The notes under the pieces: generated by a model
What the model was told of the DNA's origin: nothing
The model's database searches: none
Seen by the model: the letters and a program-made list of their open reading frames with translations, nothing else
In this document: positions 8,194 through 19,100 of the stretch, piece after piece
Position numbering within the stretch: position 1 is the first letter of the stretch
How the letters are laid out: the number at the start of each line of letters is the position of its first letter
From: Arcobacter sp. CECT 8986
GTDB taxonomy: Bacteria; Campylobacterota; Campylobacteria; Campylobacterales; Arcobacteraceae
Assembly: GCF_004116725.1 (NCBI RefSeq)
Contig: NZ_PDKG01000009.1
Span: 34,024-98,023, forward strand
DNA: 64,000 nt
Direction of reading: 5' to 3'
Made by a program: the position numbers and the translations under genes

Positions 8194-11028
8194 ATGTTAC
8201 CGCATAAATATCAAGAATTTTATAATGATATAATTAAAAAAATACCAGAAAAAATCATATTTACTGATGATTTACATACATTAGCATACGGAACAGATGC
8301 CTCTTTTTATAGATTAATTCCAAAGATGGTAATTAGAGCAGAAAATGCTCAACAAGTTAAAGATATTCTTCAATTAGCTTACTCAATGGAAATTAGTGTT
8401 ACTTTTAGAGCAGCTGGAACTTCACTTTCAGGACAAGCAATAAGTGATTCTATTTTAGTGGTTACTTCAAGAAACTGGACTGATTTTAAAGTTTCTGAAG
8501 ATAAAAGTTATGTTTCATTAGCTCCTGCTTTAACTGGTGCTCAAGCAAATAATATTTTATCTCCATATGGCAAAAAAATAGGTCCAGACCCAGCAAGTAT
8601 TAATGCAGCTATGATTGGTGGAATTGCAGCAAATAATGCTTCAGGAATGTGTTGTGGAGTTGCTCAAAACTCATATAAAACATTAAAATCTATGAAACTT
8701 ATTTTTAGTGATGGAACTGAACTTGATACAGCAGATGAAAAGAGTAAAGAGAGTTTTAAAAACACACATAAAGAGTTTTTACAAAATCTTAAATCTTATG
8801 CAAAAAGTATAAAAGATGATGAAAAAGTAAGTAAAAAAATAAAAGAAAAATTCAAAATGAAAAATACGACAGGTTATAGTCTTAATGCACTTGTTGATTT
8901 TGAAGATGAATTTGAGATACTTCAACACTTAATTATAGGTAGTGAAGGTACTTTAGCTTTTATAAAAGAAGTAACTTATTATACAGTTGAAGATTATAAA
9001 GATAAAGCTAGTGCTTTAGTATACTTCAAAGATGTAAATGAAGCATGTAATGCAGTTACAAAACTAAAATTAGCAAAACAACATGGTGATATTGTTGTAG
9101 ATGCGGTTGAACTTATGGATAGAGCAGGGTTAGCAAGTATTGAAGATGACCCAAGTATGCCAGAATACTTAAAAGATTTTGATAAAGATGTAACTGCATT
9201 ATTAATTGAAACTAGAGCAAAAAATCCACAAGATTTAGATGTTCAAATTAAACAAATTGAAGAGTCTTTAGAAGAGTTCTCTTTAGTAAGAGATTTATAC
9301 TTTACAAAAGATGTGAAAGAGTATACACAATACTGGAAAATTAGAAAAGGATTATTTCCAGCAGTTGGAGCAGTAAGAAATATAGGTACTAGTGTAATTA
9401 TTGAAGATATCGCTTTCCCTATTGAACATATGGCAGAAGCAACACTTAAACTTCAAGAACTATTTCAAAAACATAACTATACAGAAGCTTTGATTTTTGG
9501 ACATGCACTAGAAGGTAACCTTCACTTTGTATTTACTCAAGATTTCTCTACACAAGAAGAGATAAAAAGATATGATGAGTTTATGTATGATGTAACACAA
9601 TTAGTTGCAGTAAATTATCAAGGTAGTTTAAAAGCAGAGCATGGAACTGGTAGAAATATGGCTGCTTTTGTTGAGTTAGAGTGGGGTGAAACTGCTTATA
9701 ATATGATGAAAAATATCAAAAAACTTTTTGACCCTAATGGTATTTTAAATCCAGGCGTAATTATCAATGAAGATAAAGAGTCTCATATTAAAAACTTAAA
9801 ACCACTTCCTGCTACAAATGATTTAGTTGATAAATGTATTGAGTGTGGTTTTTGTGAGCCTGTTTGTCCATCAAATGTATTAACTTTAACTCCAAGACAA
9901 AGAATTGTTATAAATAGAGAGATATCAAGACTAAATGAAGTAAATGAGACAAAAAAAGCTCAAGATTTAAAAGATTTATATCAATATGATGGAATGGAAA
10001 CATGTGCAACATGTAGTTTATGTTCAACTGCCTGTCCTGTTGGAATAGATACAGGAAGTTTGACAAAATATTTAAGACATGAGCAAGTTACACCAACACA
10101 AGATAAAGTAGCAAATTTAATTACAAATAATTTCTCAGGAACACTAAGTTCAATGAGATTTGGACTAAAAGCTGCAAACTTAACACACTCAATTTTAGGT
10201 ACATCAATGATGAAAAGCCTAACATCAGGTCTTAGAAAAGTATCTAATAATAAAATTCCAAGATGGAGTGAAAACTTACCTAAAGGTATAAGTGTAAATA
10301 CAAGAATTGAGCAAAAAGCTAGTAATTTAAAAGTTGTTTATTTCCCTTCATGTTTAAATAGAACTATGGGATTAAGTAGTGCAAGTAAAGAGGAAAAAGA
10401 GTTATTTGATGTAACTGTTGAACTTTTAAATAAAGCAGGATATGAAATAATCTTCCCTAAAAAAATCGAGAGTTTATGTTGTGGTATGCCTTTTTCTTCA
10501 AAAGGATTTACATCTCAAGCAAATACTAAATCAAAACAGTTAGAAGAAGCTTTACTTGAAGCTAGTAATAATGCAGAGTTTCCAGTGCTTTGTGATACAA
10601 GTCCATGTGTTAAAAAAATGGTAGAAAGCTTCAAAAGTGAACTTAAAGTTTATGAACCAATTGAGTTTGCATTGGAGTATTTAGTTGATAAATTAGAGAT
10701 TGAAAAAATAGATGAACCAATTGCAATTCACTCAACTTGTTCAACAAGAAAAATGGGATTACATGAAAAATTTGTAGAGTTAGGAAATATCTGTTCTACA
10801 AAAGTAATAGTTCCAGCAGATATTACTTGTTGTGGTTTTGCAGGAGATAGAGGATTTAATTATCCAGAATTAAATCAAAGTGCATTAAGAAACTTACCAA
10901 ATAGTATAAAAGAAGCAAAATATGCTTTCTCTACTTCTAAAACTTGTGAAATAGGGCTTAGTGAGTATTCAGGAAAAGATTATAACTCGATTTTCTATTT
11001 ATTAAATAGATGTAGTAGTGCAAAATAA
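8194..11028 (+). CDS. dld: FAD-linked / Fe-S D-lactate dehydrogenase fusion
   Basis: A 944-residue cytoplasmic fusion. The N-terminal half is a GlcD-like flavoprotein: the FAD-binding_4 region has GTSLSGQAISD and GPDPASINAAMIGGIAANNASGM (split here only by spacing), and the C-terminal oxidase cap ends near LDPNGILNPG. The second half is GlcF-like, with two 4Fe-4S clusters (CIECGFCEPVCP and CATCSLCSTACP) and CCG-type cysteine motifs (SLCCGMPF, TCCGFAGDRG). This architecture matches the Campylobacter D-lactate dehydrogenase Cj1585c, which feeds electrons to the quinone pool. It stands behind a lactate-type TRAP transporter, which supports the substrate call; 2-hydroxyglutarate or glycolate are alternatives for this family. 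Confidence 0.88.
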   Translation: MLPHKYQEFYNDIIKKIPEKIIFTDDLHTLAYGTDASFYRLIPKMVIRAENAQQVKDILQLAYSMEISVTFRAAGTSLSGQAISDSILVVTSRNWTDFKVSEDKSYVSLAPALTGAQANNILSPYGKKIGPDPASINAAMIGGIAANNASGMCCGVAQNSYKTLKSMKLIFSDGTELDTADEKSKESFKNTHKEFLQNLKSYAKSIKDDEKVSKKIKEKFKMKNTTGYSLNALVDFEDEFEILQHLIIGSEGTLAFIKEVTYYTVEDYKDKASALVYFKDVNEACNAVTKLKLAKQHGDIVVDAVELMDRAGLASIEDDPSMPEYLKDFDKDVTALLIETRAKNPQDLDVQIKQIEESLEEFSLVRDLYFTKDVKEYTQYWKIRKGLFPAVGAVRNIGTSVIIEDIAFPIEHMAEATLKLQELFQKHNYTEALIFGHALEGNLHFVFTQDFSTQEEIKRYDEFMYDVTQLVAVNYQGSLKAEHGTGRNMAAFVELEWGETAYNMMKNIKKLFDPNGILNPGVIINEDKESHIKNLKPLPATNDLVDKCIECGFCEPVCPSNVLTLTPRQRIVINREISRLNEVNETKKAQDLKDLYQYDGMETCATCSLCSTACPVGIDTGSLTKYLRHEQVTPTQDKVANLITNNFSGTLSSMRFGLKAANLTHSILGTSMMKSLTSGLRKVSNNKIPRWSENLPKGISVNTRIEQKASNLKVVYFPSCLNRTMGLSSASKEEKELFDVTVELLNKAGYEIIFPKKIESLCCGMPFSSKGFTSQANTKSKQLEEALLEASNNAEFPVLCDTSPCVKKMVESFKSELKVYEPIEFALEYLVDKLEIEKIDEPIAIHSTCSTRKMGLHEKFVELGNICSTKVIVPADITCCGFAGDRGFNYPELNQSALRNLPNSIKEAKYAFSTSKTCEIGLSEYSGKDYNSIFYLLNRCSSAK

Positions 11029-11050
11029 GAAGTAGAATTTTCTACTTCTT
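11027..11050 (+). terminator. Terminator after dld
   Basis: AAGAAGTAGAA pairs with TTCTACTTCTT across a 2-nt gap. This is a perfect stem overlapping the dld stop codon and followed by T-rich sequence. Confidence 0.85.
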
Positions 11051-11138
11051 TGAAAATAATTTAAAACCATTTTTTATAAAAACTGATATTTACTATTTTT
11101 TTGGTAAAATATCACTTTTATGAAAAAGGGATTAGATT

Positions 11139-11963
11139 ATGAAAAAGCTATTAGGAATACTTTTACTATCAACAACTATGAGTTTTGCAAACTTAGTTGA
11201 CGCAGTTGCTTTAGTTGTAAACGATGAACCAATAACTCTTTATGATATAGATAAGAGAATGGTTGAAACAAATTTAACTAAGAAACAAGCAGTAGGTTCA
11301 TTAATTGATGAAATCTTATATAAACAGTTAATCAAAGAAAAAAATATAACTGTTGATTCATTAGATATTAATAATTATATGGAAAAAATCGCAGCTTCTA
11401 ATGGTATGGATTTATATACTTTTAAATCTGTAGTAAGACAAAAATACCCAAATTATAAAGCTTACGAAGATCAAATCAAAAAAAGAATCGAAAGAGAAAA
11501 GTTAATAGGTAAACTTGTAAGAGGAAACCTAAAAATTGCAACAGAAGATGATTTAAAAATCTATTATGAAAATAATAAAAATCAATTTTCAATGGCAAAA
11601 GAGATTGAAGTAGTTCAATATGTTTCAAAAAATAAAGAGGCATTAATCTCTACAATGAAAAACCCAATAGCTACAAGTAGTGAAATAACACAATCAAAAA
11701 TTACATTAAAACAAAAAGATTTAAACTCTCAAATGAGATATCTTTTAAATGATACAAAAATCAATCAATTTACTCCAATCTTTACTGCTAATAATCAATA
11801 TGTTTCTTTATTAGTAACTAAAAAAAGTGGTGTAGATGCAATTGCTTTTGATGATGTAAAAAATAAAATTTTTGCAGTAGTAATGCAACAAAGAGAACAA
11901 AATTTCTTAAAAGAGTATTTTGAGAAGTTAAAATTGACTGCAAATATAAAAGTTGTAAGATAA
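11139..11963 (+). CDS. SurA-like periplasmic chaperone / peptidyl-prolyl isomerase
   Basis: A 274-residue exported protein with a signal peptide (1-17, cleavage after SFA). The mature N-terminus LVDAVALVVNDEPITLYDID is the SurA_N signature (self-similar to NGEPIT...DI in SurA and PrsA). Alpha-helical chaperone segments flank a short, weakly conserved PPIase-like region around residues 135-240. The length and layout resemble Campylobacter Cj1289. It probably guides outer-membrane proteins through the periplasm. It sits 10 nt upstream of gatB and may be co-transcribed with it. Confidence 0.82.
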   Translation: MKKLLGILLLSTTMSFANLVDAVALVVNDEPITLYDIDKRMVETNLTKKQAVGSLIDEILYKQLIKEKNITVDSLDINNYMEKIAASNGMDLYTFKSVVRQKYPNYKAYEDQIKKRIEREKLIGKLVRGNLKIATEDDLKIYYENNKNQFSMAKEIEVVQYVSKNKEALISTMKNPIATSSEITQSKITLKQKDLNSQMRYLLNDTKINQFTPIFTANNQYVSLLVTKKSGVDAIAFDDVKNKIFAVVMQQREQNFLKEYFEKLKLTANIKVVR

Positions 11964-11973
11964 AAGGAAATAG

Positions 11974-13401
11974 ATGTTTGAAGTAATTATAGGATTAGAA
12001 GTACATGTTCAACTAAATACTAAAAGTAAACTATTTTGTTCTTGTGCTACAAGTTTTGGAGAAGCACCAAATACAAATGTTTGTCCAACTTGTTTAGGTT
12101 TACCAGGAGCATTACCAGTTTTAAATAAAGAAGCAGTTCATAAAGCTATTATGTTAGGAACTGCACTAAAATCAAAAATTAATCAAAAATCAATTTTTAA
12201 TAGAAAAAACTATTTTTATCCAGATTTACCAAATGGTTATCAAATATCTCAATTTGAAGTACCCGTTGTTGGTCTTGGTGAATTAGTTATTGATTTTGAA
12301 GATGGAACAAATAAAAAAATAGGTGTAACAAGAGCTCACTTAGAGAATGATGCAGGGAAAAATGTTCATGCAGGTGATGTTTCTAATGTTGATTTAAATA
12401 GAACAGGAACACCTCTTTTAGAAATCGTATCAGAACCAGATATGAGAAGTGCAGAAGAAGCAATTTTATATCTTAAAAAATTACACTCAATTGTAAGATA
12501 TATTGGTATCAGTGATGCAAATATGCAAGAGGGTTCTTTTAGATGTGATGTAAACGTTTCTATTAGACCAAAAGGTGATGATAAGCTATATACAAGATGT
12601 GAAATCAAAAATATGAACTCATTTAAGTTTATTGAAAAAGCTATTCATTACGAAGTTCAAAGACAAATTGAAGCGTGGGAAGATGGAGTTTATGAAAGAG
12701 AAGTCGTTCAAGAAACTAGATTATTTGACCCAGAAAAAGGTGAAACACGGTCTATGAGAGGTAAAGAAGATGCTGCTGATTATAGATATTTCCCAGACCC
12801 AGATTTACTTCCTTTAATAATTACAGATGAGATGATAGAAAAATATTCAAAAATCCCTGAGTTACCAGATGAGAAAAAACATAGATTTATAAATGATTTT
12901 GGTATTAAAGATTATGATGCTTCTGTAATTACTGCACATTTAGAAACTGCAGATTTCTTTGATGAAATGATGAAAGAAGGAATCTCAGGTAAAAATGCAA
13001 CAACTTGGTTAACTGTTGAGTTACCAGCAAGATTTGGTGAGGGTGTTAATATTGAAAACTCTCCTATTTCTGCACATACATTAGCAACAATAGTAAAAAG
13101 AATAGAAGATGGAACAATTTCTGGAAAAGCAGCAAAAGAAGTTTTAGATTTTTTAATGGAAAAACCAGAAAATAGTGTAGATTCTGTAATTGAAGAATTA
13201 GGATTAAAACAAGTTTCTGATGATGGTGCTATTTTAGAAATAATTGATGGAATATTAGCTGCAAATCAAGATAAAGTAGAACAATATAAATCAGGAAAAG
13301 ATAAACTATTTGGATTCTTTGTTGGTCAAACAATGAAAGCATCAAAAGGTAGTGCAAATCCTCAAAAAGTAAACGAACTTTTAAAACAAAGACTATCATA
13401 A
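11974..13401 (+). CDS. gatB: Aspartyl/glutamyl-tRNA amidotransferase subunit B
   Basis: A 475-residue protein of typical GatB length. It opens with [13 protein letters not shown] and contains the CxCx(n)CxxC zinc site (FCSCATSF...NVCPTCLG), the [18 protein letters not shown] segment and [11 protein letters not shown], all diagnostic. GatB provides the kinase part of GatCAB, which converts Glu-tRNA(Gln) and Asp-tRNA(Asn) to the amidated forms. The C-terminal tail domain ([13 protein letters not shown]) is intact. A hairpin terminator follows. Confidence 0.97.
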   Translation: MFEVIIGLEVHVQLNTKSKLFCSCATSFGEAPNTNVCPTCLGLPGALPVLNKEAVHKAIMLGTALKSKINQKSIFNRKNYFYPDLPNGYQISQFEVPVVGLGELVIDFEDGTNKKIGVTRAHLENDAGKNVHAGDVSNVDLNRTGTPLLEIVSEPDMRSAEEAILYLKKLHSIVRYIGISDANMQEGSFRCDVNVSIRPKGDDKLYTRCEIKNMNSFKFIEKAIHYEVQRQIEAWEDGVYEREVVQETRLFDPEKGETRSMRGKEDAADYRYFPDPDLLPLIITDEMIEKYSKIPELPDEKKHRFINDFGIKDYDASVITAHLETADFFDEMMKEGISGKNATTWLTVELPARFGEGVNIENSPISAHTLATIVKRIEDGTISGKAAKEVLDFLMEKPENSVDSVIEELGLKQVSDDGAILEIIDGILAANQDKVEQYKSGKDKLFGFFVGQTMKASKGSANPQKVNELLKQRLS

Positions 13402-13408
13402 AAAATAT

Positions 13409-13430
13409 AAAGTAGGTAACCTCCTACTTT
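13409..13430 (+). terminator. Terminator after gatB
   Basis: AAAGTAGG / CCTACTTT forms an 8-bp stem with a 6-nt loop, 8 nt after the gatB stop, and the stem ends in TTTATTAT. Confidence 0.8.
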
Positions 13431-13527
13431 ATTATCTTCTTTCACAAAGACTTTAATTTCGACACAATTTACATATTTGTTATGAATATTTTGATAATAT
13501 ATAAAAGAGTTTATATAAAGGTATTTT

Positions 13528-14418
13528 ATGGCAAGAATAGCAGTTATTGGTGCAGGTAAATGGGGACAAGCACTTCATTATGCATTAAGTCAGAAGCAAG
13601 AGTGCTTAATCACATCAAGAACAAAAAGAGATATTAAAAACTTTGTAGATTTACAAACAGCAATGGATTGTGAATACTTAGTAATTGCAATTCCTGCACA
13701 ACAGATTAGACAATGGCTAAAAGATAATTTCAAATTTAATAATCAAAAAATATTAGTAGCTTCAAAAGGTATAGAAGCAAGTAGTGGAAAATTTTTAAAT
13801 GAGATATATGAAGAGTTTATTCCACGTGAAAATTTAGGCTTTATTGCTGGACCATCTTTTGCAGCAGAAGTAATTCAAGGGCTACCTTGTGCACTTGTAT
13901 TAAATAGTTTAAATGAAGAGATTTTTACATCATTTGAGAAGTTTTTTCCTGATTTTATAAAAACATATTACAGCTGTGATGTTATTGGTGCAGAGATATG
14001 TGGAGCTTATAAAAATGTATTAGCAATAGCAAGTGGAATTTGTGAAGGATTAAAACTTGGTAATAATGCAAGAGCTTCATTAATCTCAAGGGGATTAGTT
14101 GAAATGCAAAGATTTGGGGAACACTTTGGTGCAAAGATGGATACTTTTCTTGGACTAAGTGGAGCAGGAGATCTATTTTTAACTGCAAGTAGTGAATTGA
14201 GTCGTAACTTTAGAGTTGGTTTAGGTTTGGCTCAAAATAAAACTTTAGATGATATTTTAGAAGAGTTAGGAGAAGTTGCAGAGGGTGTAAAAACATCTTA
14301 TGCAATAAATTCACTAAGAATAGAGCATAATATTTATACTCCTATTGCAGCAGAAGTATACTTAATCCTTGAAGGAAAAAATCCAAAAGATAGTTTGAAA
14401 GATTTATTAAGAACATAA
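13528..14418 (+). CDS. gpsA: Glycerol-3-phosphate dehydrogenase [NAD(P)+]
   Basis: A 296-residue GpsA. The N-terminal Rossmann motif is GAGKWGQAL. The central FIAGPSFAAEVIQGLPCALV and the catalytic-domain stretches GAYKNVLAIASGICEGLKLG and GLSGAGDLFLTASS are diagnostic. It makes sn-glycerol-3-phosphate for phospholipid synthesis. The order gatB-gpsA is the same as in Campylobacter jejuni (Cj1197c-Cj1196c), although here gpsA has its own upstream region (13431-13527). The next gene starts 2 nt after its stop. Confidence 0.95.
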   Translation: MARIAVIGAGKWGQALHYALSQKQECLITSRTKRDIKNFVDLQTAMDCEYLVIAIPAQQIRQWLKDNFKFNNQKILVASKGIEASSGKFLNEIYEEFIPRENLGFIAGPSFAAEVIQGLPCALVLNSLNEEIFTSFEKFFPDFIKTYYSCDVIGAEICGAYKNVLAIASGICEGLKLGNNARASLISRGLVEMQRFGEHFGAKMDTFLGLSGAGDLFLTASSELSRNFRVGLGLAQNKTLDDILEELGEVAEGVKTSYAINSLRIEHNIYTPIAAEVYLILEGKNPKDSLKDLLRT

Positions 14419-14420
14419 TT

Positions 14421-15116
14421 ATGCAAACTATCTCTTTTGCTCATCTTTCATTAATGTTATTACCTTTAATAATAGTAATTCATTTTTATTACAAATATAC
14501 AAATGATAAAAAAGAGATAGCTTATGCAACAATAAGAATGGTATTACAACTTATTTTAATTGGGTATGTTCTTATTTTTTTATTTAAGACAAAAGATTTA
14601 TTAGTAGGCATTTGTATTTTATCTTTTATGCTTATTACTTCAACTATTATAACCCTTAGAATTACACAAAATAAAAACTACAAACACTATTTTATTATAT
14701 TTATTTCTACTTTTTTATCAGCTATTTTACATCTTATTTTGATAATAGAAGTATTAAGATTGGATTCATTTTATGAACCTAGATATATTATTCCATTAGC
14801 TGGAATGATTTTAGGAAATATTATGAATGTTTTATCTTTATGTATTGAAAGATTTGAAAAAGAGTTATTAAGAGGTGAAGATTTTATACAAGCAAGAAAT
14901 ATAAGTTTTAAAGCATCTATGATTCCTCAAATAAATACTTTATTAGCTGTTGGATTAGTCTCTTTACCTGGAATGATGACAGGACAAATATTATCAGGAG
15001 TTGATCCTTTAATAGCTGTGAGATATCAAATTATGATTATGATTATGTGTATTTCAAGTGGAGGAATAGCTTTAATAATCTATTATAAATTTAAAGAAAA
15101 ATTAACTAGTTATTAA
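14421..15116 (+). CDS. FetB-like (UPF0014) ABC transporter permease
   Basis: A 231-residue integral membrane protein with about seven hydrophobic segments. The segments ATIRMVLQLILIGYVL, PLAGMILGNIMNVLSL and SLPGMMTGQILSGVDPLIA are typical of the YbbM/FetB family, which pairs with an ATPase (FetA) in iron export. No FetA-type ATPase gene is adjacent in this window, so its partner must be encoded elsewhere. It starts 2 nt after gpsA and is probably in that transcript. Confidence 0.82.
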   Translation: MQTISFAHLSLMLLPLIIVIHFYYKYTNDKKEIAYATIRMVLQLILIGYVLIFLFKTKDLLVGICILSFMLITSTIITLRITQNKNYKHYFIIFISTFLSAILHLILIIEVLRLDSFYEPRYIIPLAGMILGNIMNVLSLCIERFEKELLRGEDFIQARNISFKASMIPQINTLLAVGLVSLPGMMTGQILSGVDPLIAVRYQIMIMIMCISSGGIALIIYYKFKEKLTSY

Positions 15117-15162
15117 TATTTCCACAAAAAATTCATACTATTTTTAATATAGTAAAATAAAA

Positions 15163-15834
15163 ATGGTTGAAAAAATGAAAATATTACTGCTTGAAGATGA
15201 TATGATATTAAATGAAATAATAGAAGAGTATTTACTTGAAAATGGAAATGATGTAATTTCTACAACAAACTCTCAAGAAGCCTTAGAAACAATATATGAT
15301 AACCACTTTGATATTTTATTACTTGATGTAAATGTTCCTTATTTTAATGGTTTTTCTTTACTTAAAAAACTAAGAGATGAAAAAATTTATATACCTACTA
15401 TTTTTATGACTTCAAAAAGCCAAATAAGTGATATAAAAGAGGGTTTTGATTCTGGTTGTGATGATTATTTGAAAAAACCTTTTGAGTTAGAAGAACTCAA
15501 TATTAGAATCAAAAATATAAAAAGATTTTATAGTATTGAAGAAGAGTTTATTTATATAAATGAAGAGATAAAATATGATACAAAAAATAGTGTTATTATA
15601 AAAAATAAAGAAGATTATCAACTTTCAAAAATGGAGACAAAAGTATTTGAATATTTATTAAAAAATAAAAATAGAGTAATCTCTATAAAAGAACTAGGCT
15701 TAAATATTTGGACATATGAAGATATTCCAATAGATACAACTATAAGAACATATATAAAGAATTTGAGAAAAATCGTAGGAAAAGAGAGTATTGAGAATAT
15801 AAAAGGAGTTGGATATAAATTAAAGACAGCTTAG
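15163..15834 (+). CDS. OmpR-family response regulator (orphan)
   Basis: A 223-residue receiver plus winged-helix regulator. Phospho-Asp is Asp55 counted from the ATG at 15163 (DILLLDVNVP). An alternative start is the ATG at 15175, which gives the canonical MKILLLEDD N-terminus; neither has a strong ribosome site. There is no kinase next to it on this strand. Its closest relative in the window is the regulator at 23062-23721, which belongs to the efflux island. It therefore stands at the left border of that island and may be a former or second regulator of it. Confidence 0.87.
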   Translation: MVEKMKILLLEDDMILNEIIEEYLLENGNDVISTTNSQEALETIYDNHFDILLLDVNVPYFNGFSLLKKLRDEKIYIPTIFMTSKSQISDIKEGFDSGCDDYLKKPFELEELNIRIKNIKRFYSIEEEFIYINEEIKYDTKNSVIIKNKEDYQLSKMETKVFEYLLKNKNRVISIKELGLNIWTYEDIPIDTTIRTYIKNLRKIVGKESIENIKGVGYKLKTA

Positions 15835-15845
15835 TTGCTGTCTTT
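15822..15845. terminator. Bidirectional terminator between orphan regulator and small Met/His protein
   Basis: AAAGACAGC / GCTGTCTTT is a perfect 9-bp stem with a 6-nt loop. It overlaps the stop codons of both converging genes and can serve both strands. Confidence 0.85.
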
Positions 15846-16081
15846 TATCCAGAATATTTCTCTGGAGCTAAATCTTCTAATAATTTATCATAATTAGTTT
15901 TTTTAATTGTATTTTTTGCACTTTTATTCATAAACTTATTATACATTTTTACACAATCATCTTTTGTCATATTTTTATGCATATTCATATTATTCATAGA
16001 GTGATTATGCATCATTCCTTGTGCAAATGCAACACTTGATAATAGTCCTAAACTTAATATTGATATTGAAAGTTTTTTCAT
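15845..16081 (-). CDS. Small periplasmic Met/His-rich protein
   Basis: A 78-residue product when started at the ATG at 16081, which is followed by a clear signal peptide (MKKLSISILSLGLLSSVAFA) and preceded by AAAGGAC. A longer frame to 16150 lacks this logic. The mature N-terminus is packed with metal ligands (GMMHNHSMNNMNMHKNM), then comes a short helical tail containing one Cys. It is encoded immediately downstream of a CusA-type pump on the same strand. A periplasmic Cu(I)/Ag(I) carrier similar in idea to CusF is the natural guess, but it is not a CusF homologue by sequence. Confidence 0.72.
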   Translation of the reverse strand: MKKLSISILSLGLLSSVAFAQGMMHNHSMNNMNMHKNMTKDDCVKMYNKFMNKSAKNTIKKTNYDKLLEDLAPEKYSG

Positions 16082-16139
16082 TATTTGTCCTTTTGTTTTA
16101 TTTGTATAATTGTATATATTTAATATGGAAAAAGTGTGG

Positions 16140-16164
16140 AAAAGCCTCAAGAAATGAGGCTTTT
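16140..16164 (-). terminator. Terminator after the RND pump gene
   Basis: AAAAGCCTCA / TGAGGCTTTT forms a 10-bp stem with a 5-nt loop, overlapping the stop codon of the RND gene. It lies between that gene and the Met/His-rich gene, so the latter likely has its own promoter. Confidence 0.85.
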
Positions 16165-19100
16165 AGTGAGATAAATTAGTTTCTAAAATTTTATCTGTTT
16201 TTTTAAGTGCTAATATATAAAATATAGCAGGTATAATTATTAAAGTTAAAAATGCAGAAGAGATAATTCCACCAATCATTGGTGCAGCAATTCTTTGCAT
16301 AACTTCACTTCCTACGCCATTTATATGCATAATTGGAACTAAACCCCCAAGTATTGCAAATAATGTCATTAGTTTAGGTCTAAGTCTTAATACAGCACCT
16401 TTATAGATATAGTGAAAAATATGCTCTTTTGTAAACTCTAAACCTTTAGTTTTTAGTTCATTCATCGCTTCATGTAAATAAACAAGCATTACAATTGAAG
16501 TTTCAGAAGCAACACCAAGAAGTGCTAAGAATCCAACAATAACAGCAATAGAAATATTAAAGTTTAGATAATCTAAATAGAATATTCCTCCTGTTAGTGC
16601 AAATGGCAATGTAAAGAAAATAATCACAGTATAAGTGATATTTTTCAATGCAAAATATATCAATATAAAAATAATCATTAGAGTAAAAGGAATAATATAT
16701 AGAAGTTTTTGCATAGCAGCTTCTAAATATTCACTTTGCCCAGCCCACTCAAAAAAGTATCCAGTAGGTAAATCAATCTCATCAAGTAGTTTTTTTGCAC
16801 TATCTTTATACTCTTTTGCACTAATCCCATTTTTAGGTGTAATATAAATGAAATTTACATTAAGCGCTTTTTCTGATTTAATTACTGATGGTCCTTCTTC
16901 ATACTCTATATTTGCAAATAGTTTTAAAGGTTGAAATCCAAGTTTTGTTTTGATTTGTAAATTTCTTAAACTATTTATATCTTCTCTTTGTGTTGTTTCA
17001 TATCTTAAACTTATTGGGTATCTTTCCAAGCCTTTAAAAAATGTAGAAACTTCTGTTCCTGAAACTCCTAAAGATATTGTATTTAAAATATCATCTTTAG
17101 TAATAGAGTATCTTGCTAACATCTCTTCATTTATATTTATATTTAAATAGTAACCAGAATTTATTTTATCTGATGAAACAGTAAGTGTTTTATCAAACTT
17201 TTTCAATTTTTGTTCTATTTTCAATGCAACACTTTCAAGTTTTTCATGGTCATTCCCATAAAGTTTTATACCTAAAGGAGTTCGAATCCCAGTTAGAAGC
17301 ATATCAATTCTTCCTCTAATTGGATATGTCCATGAATTAATTAGTCCTGCAACTCTTAATTTTTCATCCATTTGTTTCATCAACTCTTTATATGTCATTC
17401 CCTCTCGCCATTTTGATTGGGGTTTTAGAGTAACAATTGTTTCAATCATTGCAAGTGGTGCAGGGTCTGTTGCACTATCTGCTCGTCCAGCTTTTCCAAA
17501 AACAGTTTCAACTTCAGGAAATGATTTTAGAATTTTATCTGTTTTTTGAGTTATCTCTTTTGATAAATCAATACCTAATCCATAAGGAGTTACTGGCATA
17601 TACATAAAAGTTTGTTCATTCATCATAGGCATAAATTCCCAGTTTTGTTTTTTATATATTGGGTATGCTAAGACTAATGTTGTTAAAAATATTGCTACAA
17701 TTACATATCTAAATCTTAAAGATAGTTTCAATAGTGGAGAGTAAATCTTTATAAAAAACTTATTTAATAGATTTCTATCTTCACTTAATATTTTTCCTTT
17801 TATTAAAAATATCATCAAAATAGGAACTATTGTAATAGATAATATAGCTCCACTAACCATTGCAAATGTTTTTGTAAATGCAAGGGGAGTAAACAACCTT
17901 CCTTCTTGTCCTGTTAGTGCAAAGATAGGTAAGAAAGATACTACAACTAAAATTAGTGCAAAAAATATTGGTCTTCCAACTTGTTTTGCAGATTTGATAA
18001 TAATATCAACTCTTTGTTTATTTGAAATATCTTCTTTACCTTGAAGATGTTTATGGGCATTTTCTACCATTACAATTGTTGCATCAACCATTGCTCCAAT
18101 TGCAATAGCAATACCACCTAAACTCATTATATTTGAGCCCATTCCAAATGCTTTCATAAAAAGAAAAGTAAAAAGAACTGTTATAGGTAATGTTAATATA
18201 ATTATAAGAGCTGAACGTGCATGAAATAAAAATAGTGCCGTTACAATCATTACAATTATAGACTCTTCCACAAGAGTAGATTTTAAAGTATCAATTGCTT
18301 TATCAATCAAAGAACTTCTATCATATGTCTCTACAACTTTTACTCCATCAACTTTAAGTGATTCAAGTTTCTTTTTAACATTTTTTATTACTTTATATGG
18401 ATTTTCTCCATACCTTACGATAACAATACCGCCAACAGTTTCCCCTTGACCGTTTAAATCAGCCATTCCTCTTCTATTTGTTGAGGTTACATTAACATCT
18501 GCAATATCTTTTATTTTTAAAGGCGTGTTATTTACAGTTTTTATTGTAATGTTTTCTATATCATATACACTTTTTAAATAACCTCTTGCAGTGATTATAT
18601 GTTCATAACCATTCTCAAGGATAATTCTTCCACCTTTATCATCATTGCTTTGTTGAAGTGCTTTTTTTACCTCTTTTATTCCTATATTATATTGAACCAT
18701 TTTATTTTGGTTTAGAGTGATTTCATAATTTCTAATAAAACCACCAATAGAAGCAATTTCACTCACTCCATCTACACCTAAAAGTGCATATTTATAGTAA
18801 TAATCTTGTAATGTTCTTAATTCATCTAAACTTTTAGTATCAGATTTTAGTGCATACTCATAAGCCCAACCAACACCAGTTGCATCTGGTCCAATAGTGA
18901 TTTTTGCATTTTTGGGAAATTCCCCTTGAAGTTGAGATAATTGCTCTAAAATTCTGTTTCTTGATTCATATAAATCAGTACCATCTTTAAAAATAATATA
19001 AATTAGTGCATTAGAAAAAGAACTCATCGCTCTTACTGTTTCAATATTTGGTAAACTCATCAAATTTGAAATAAGAGGGTATGAAACTTGCTCTTCTATT

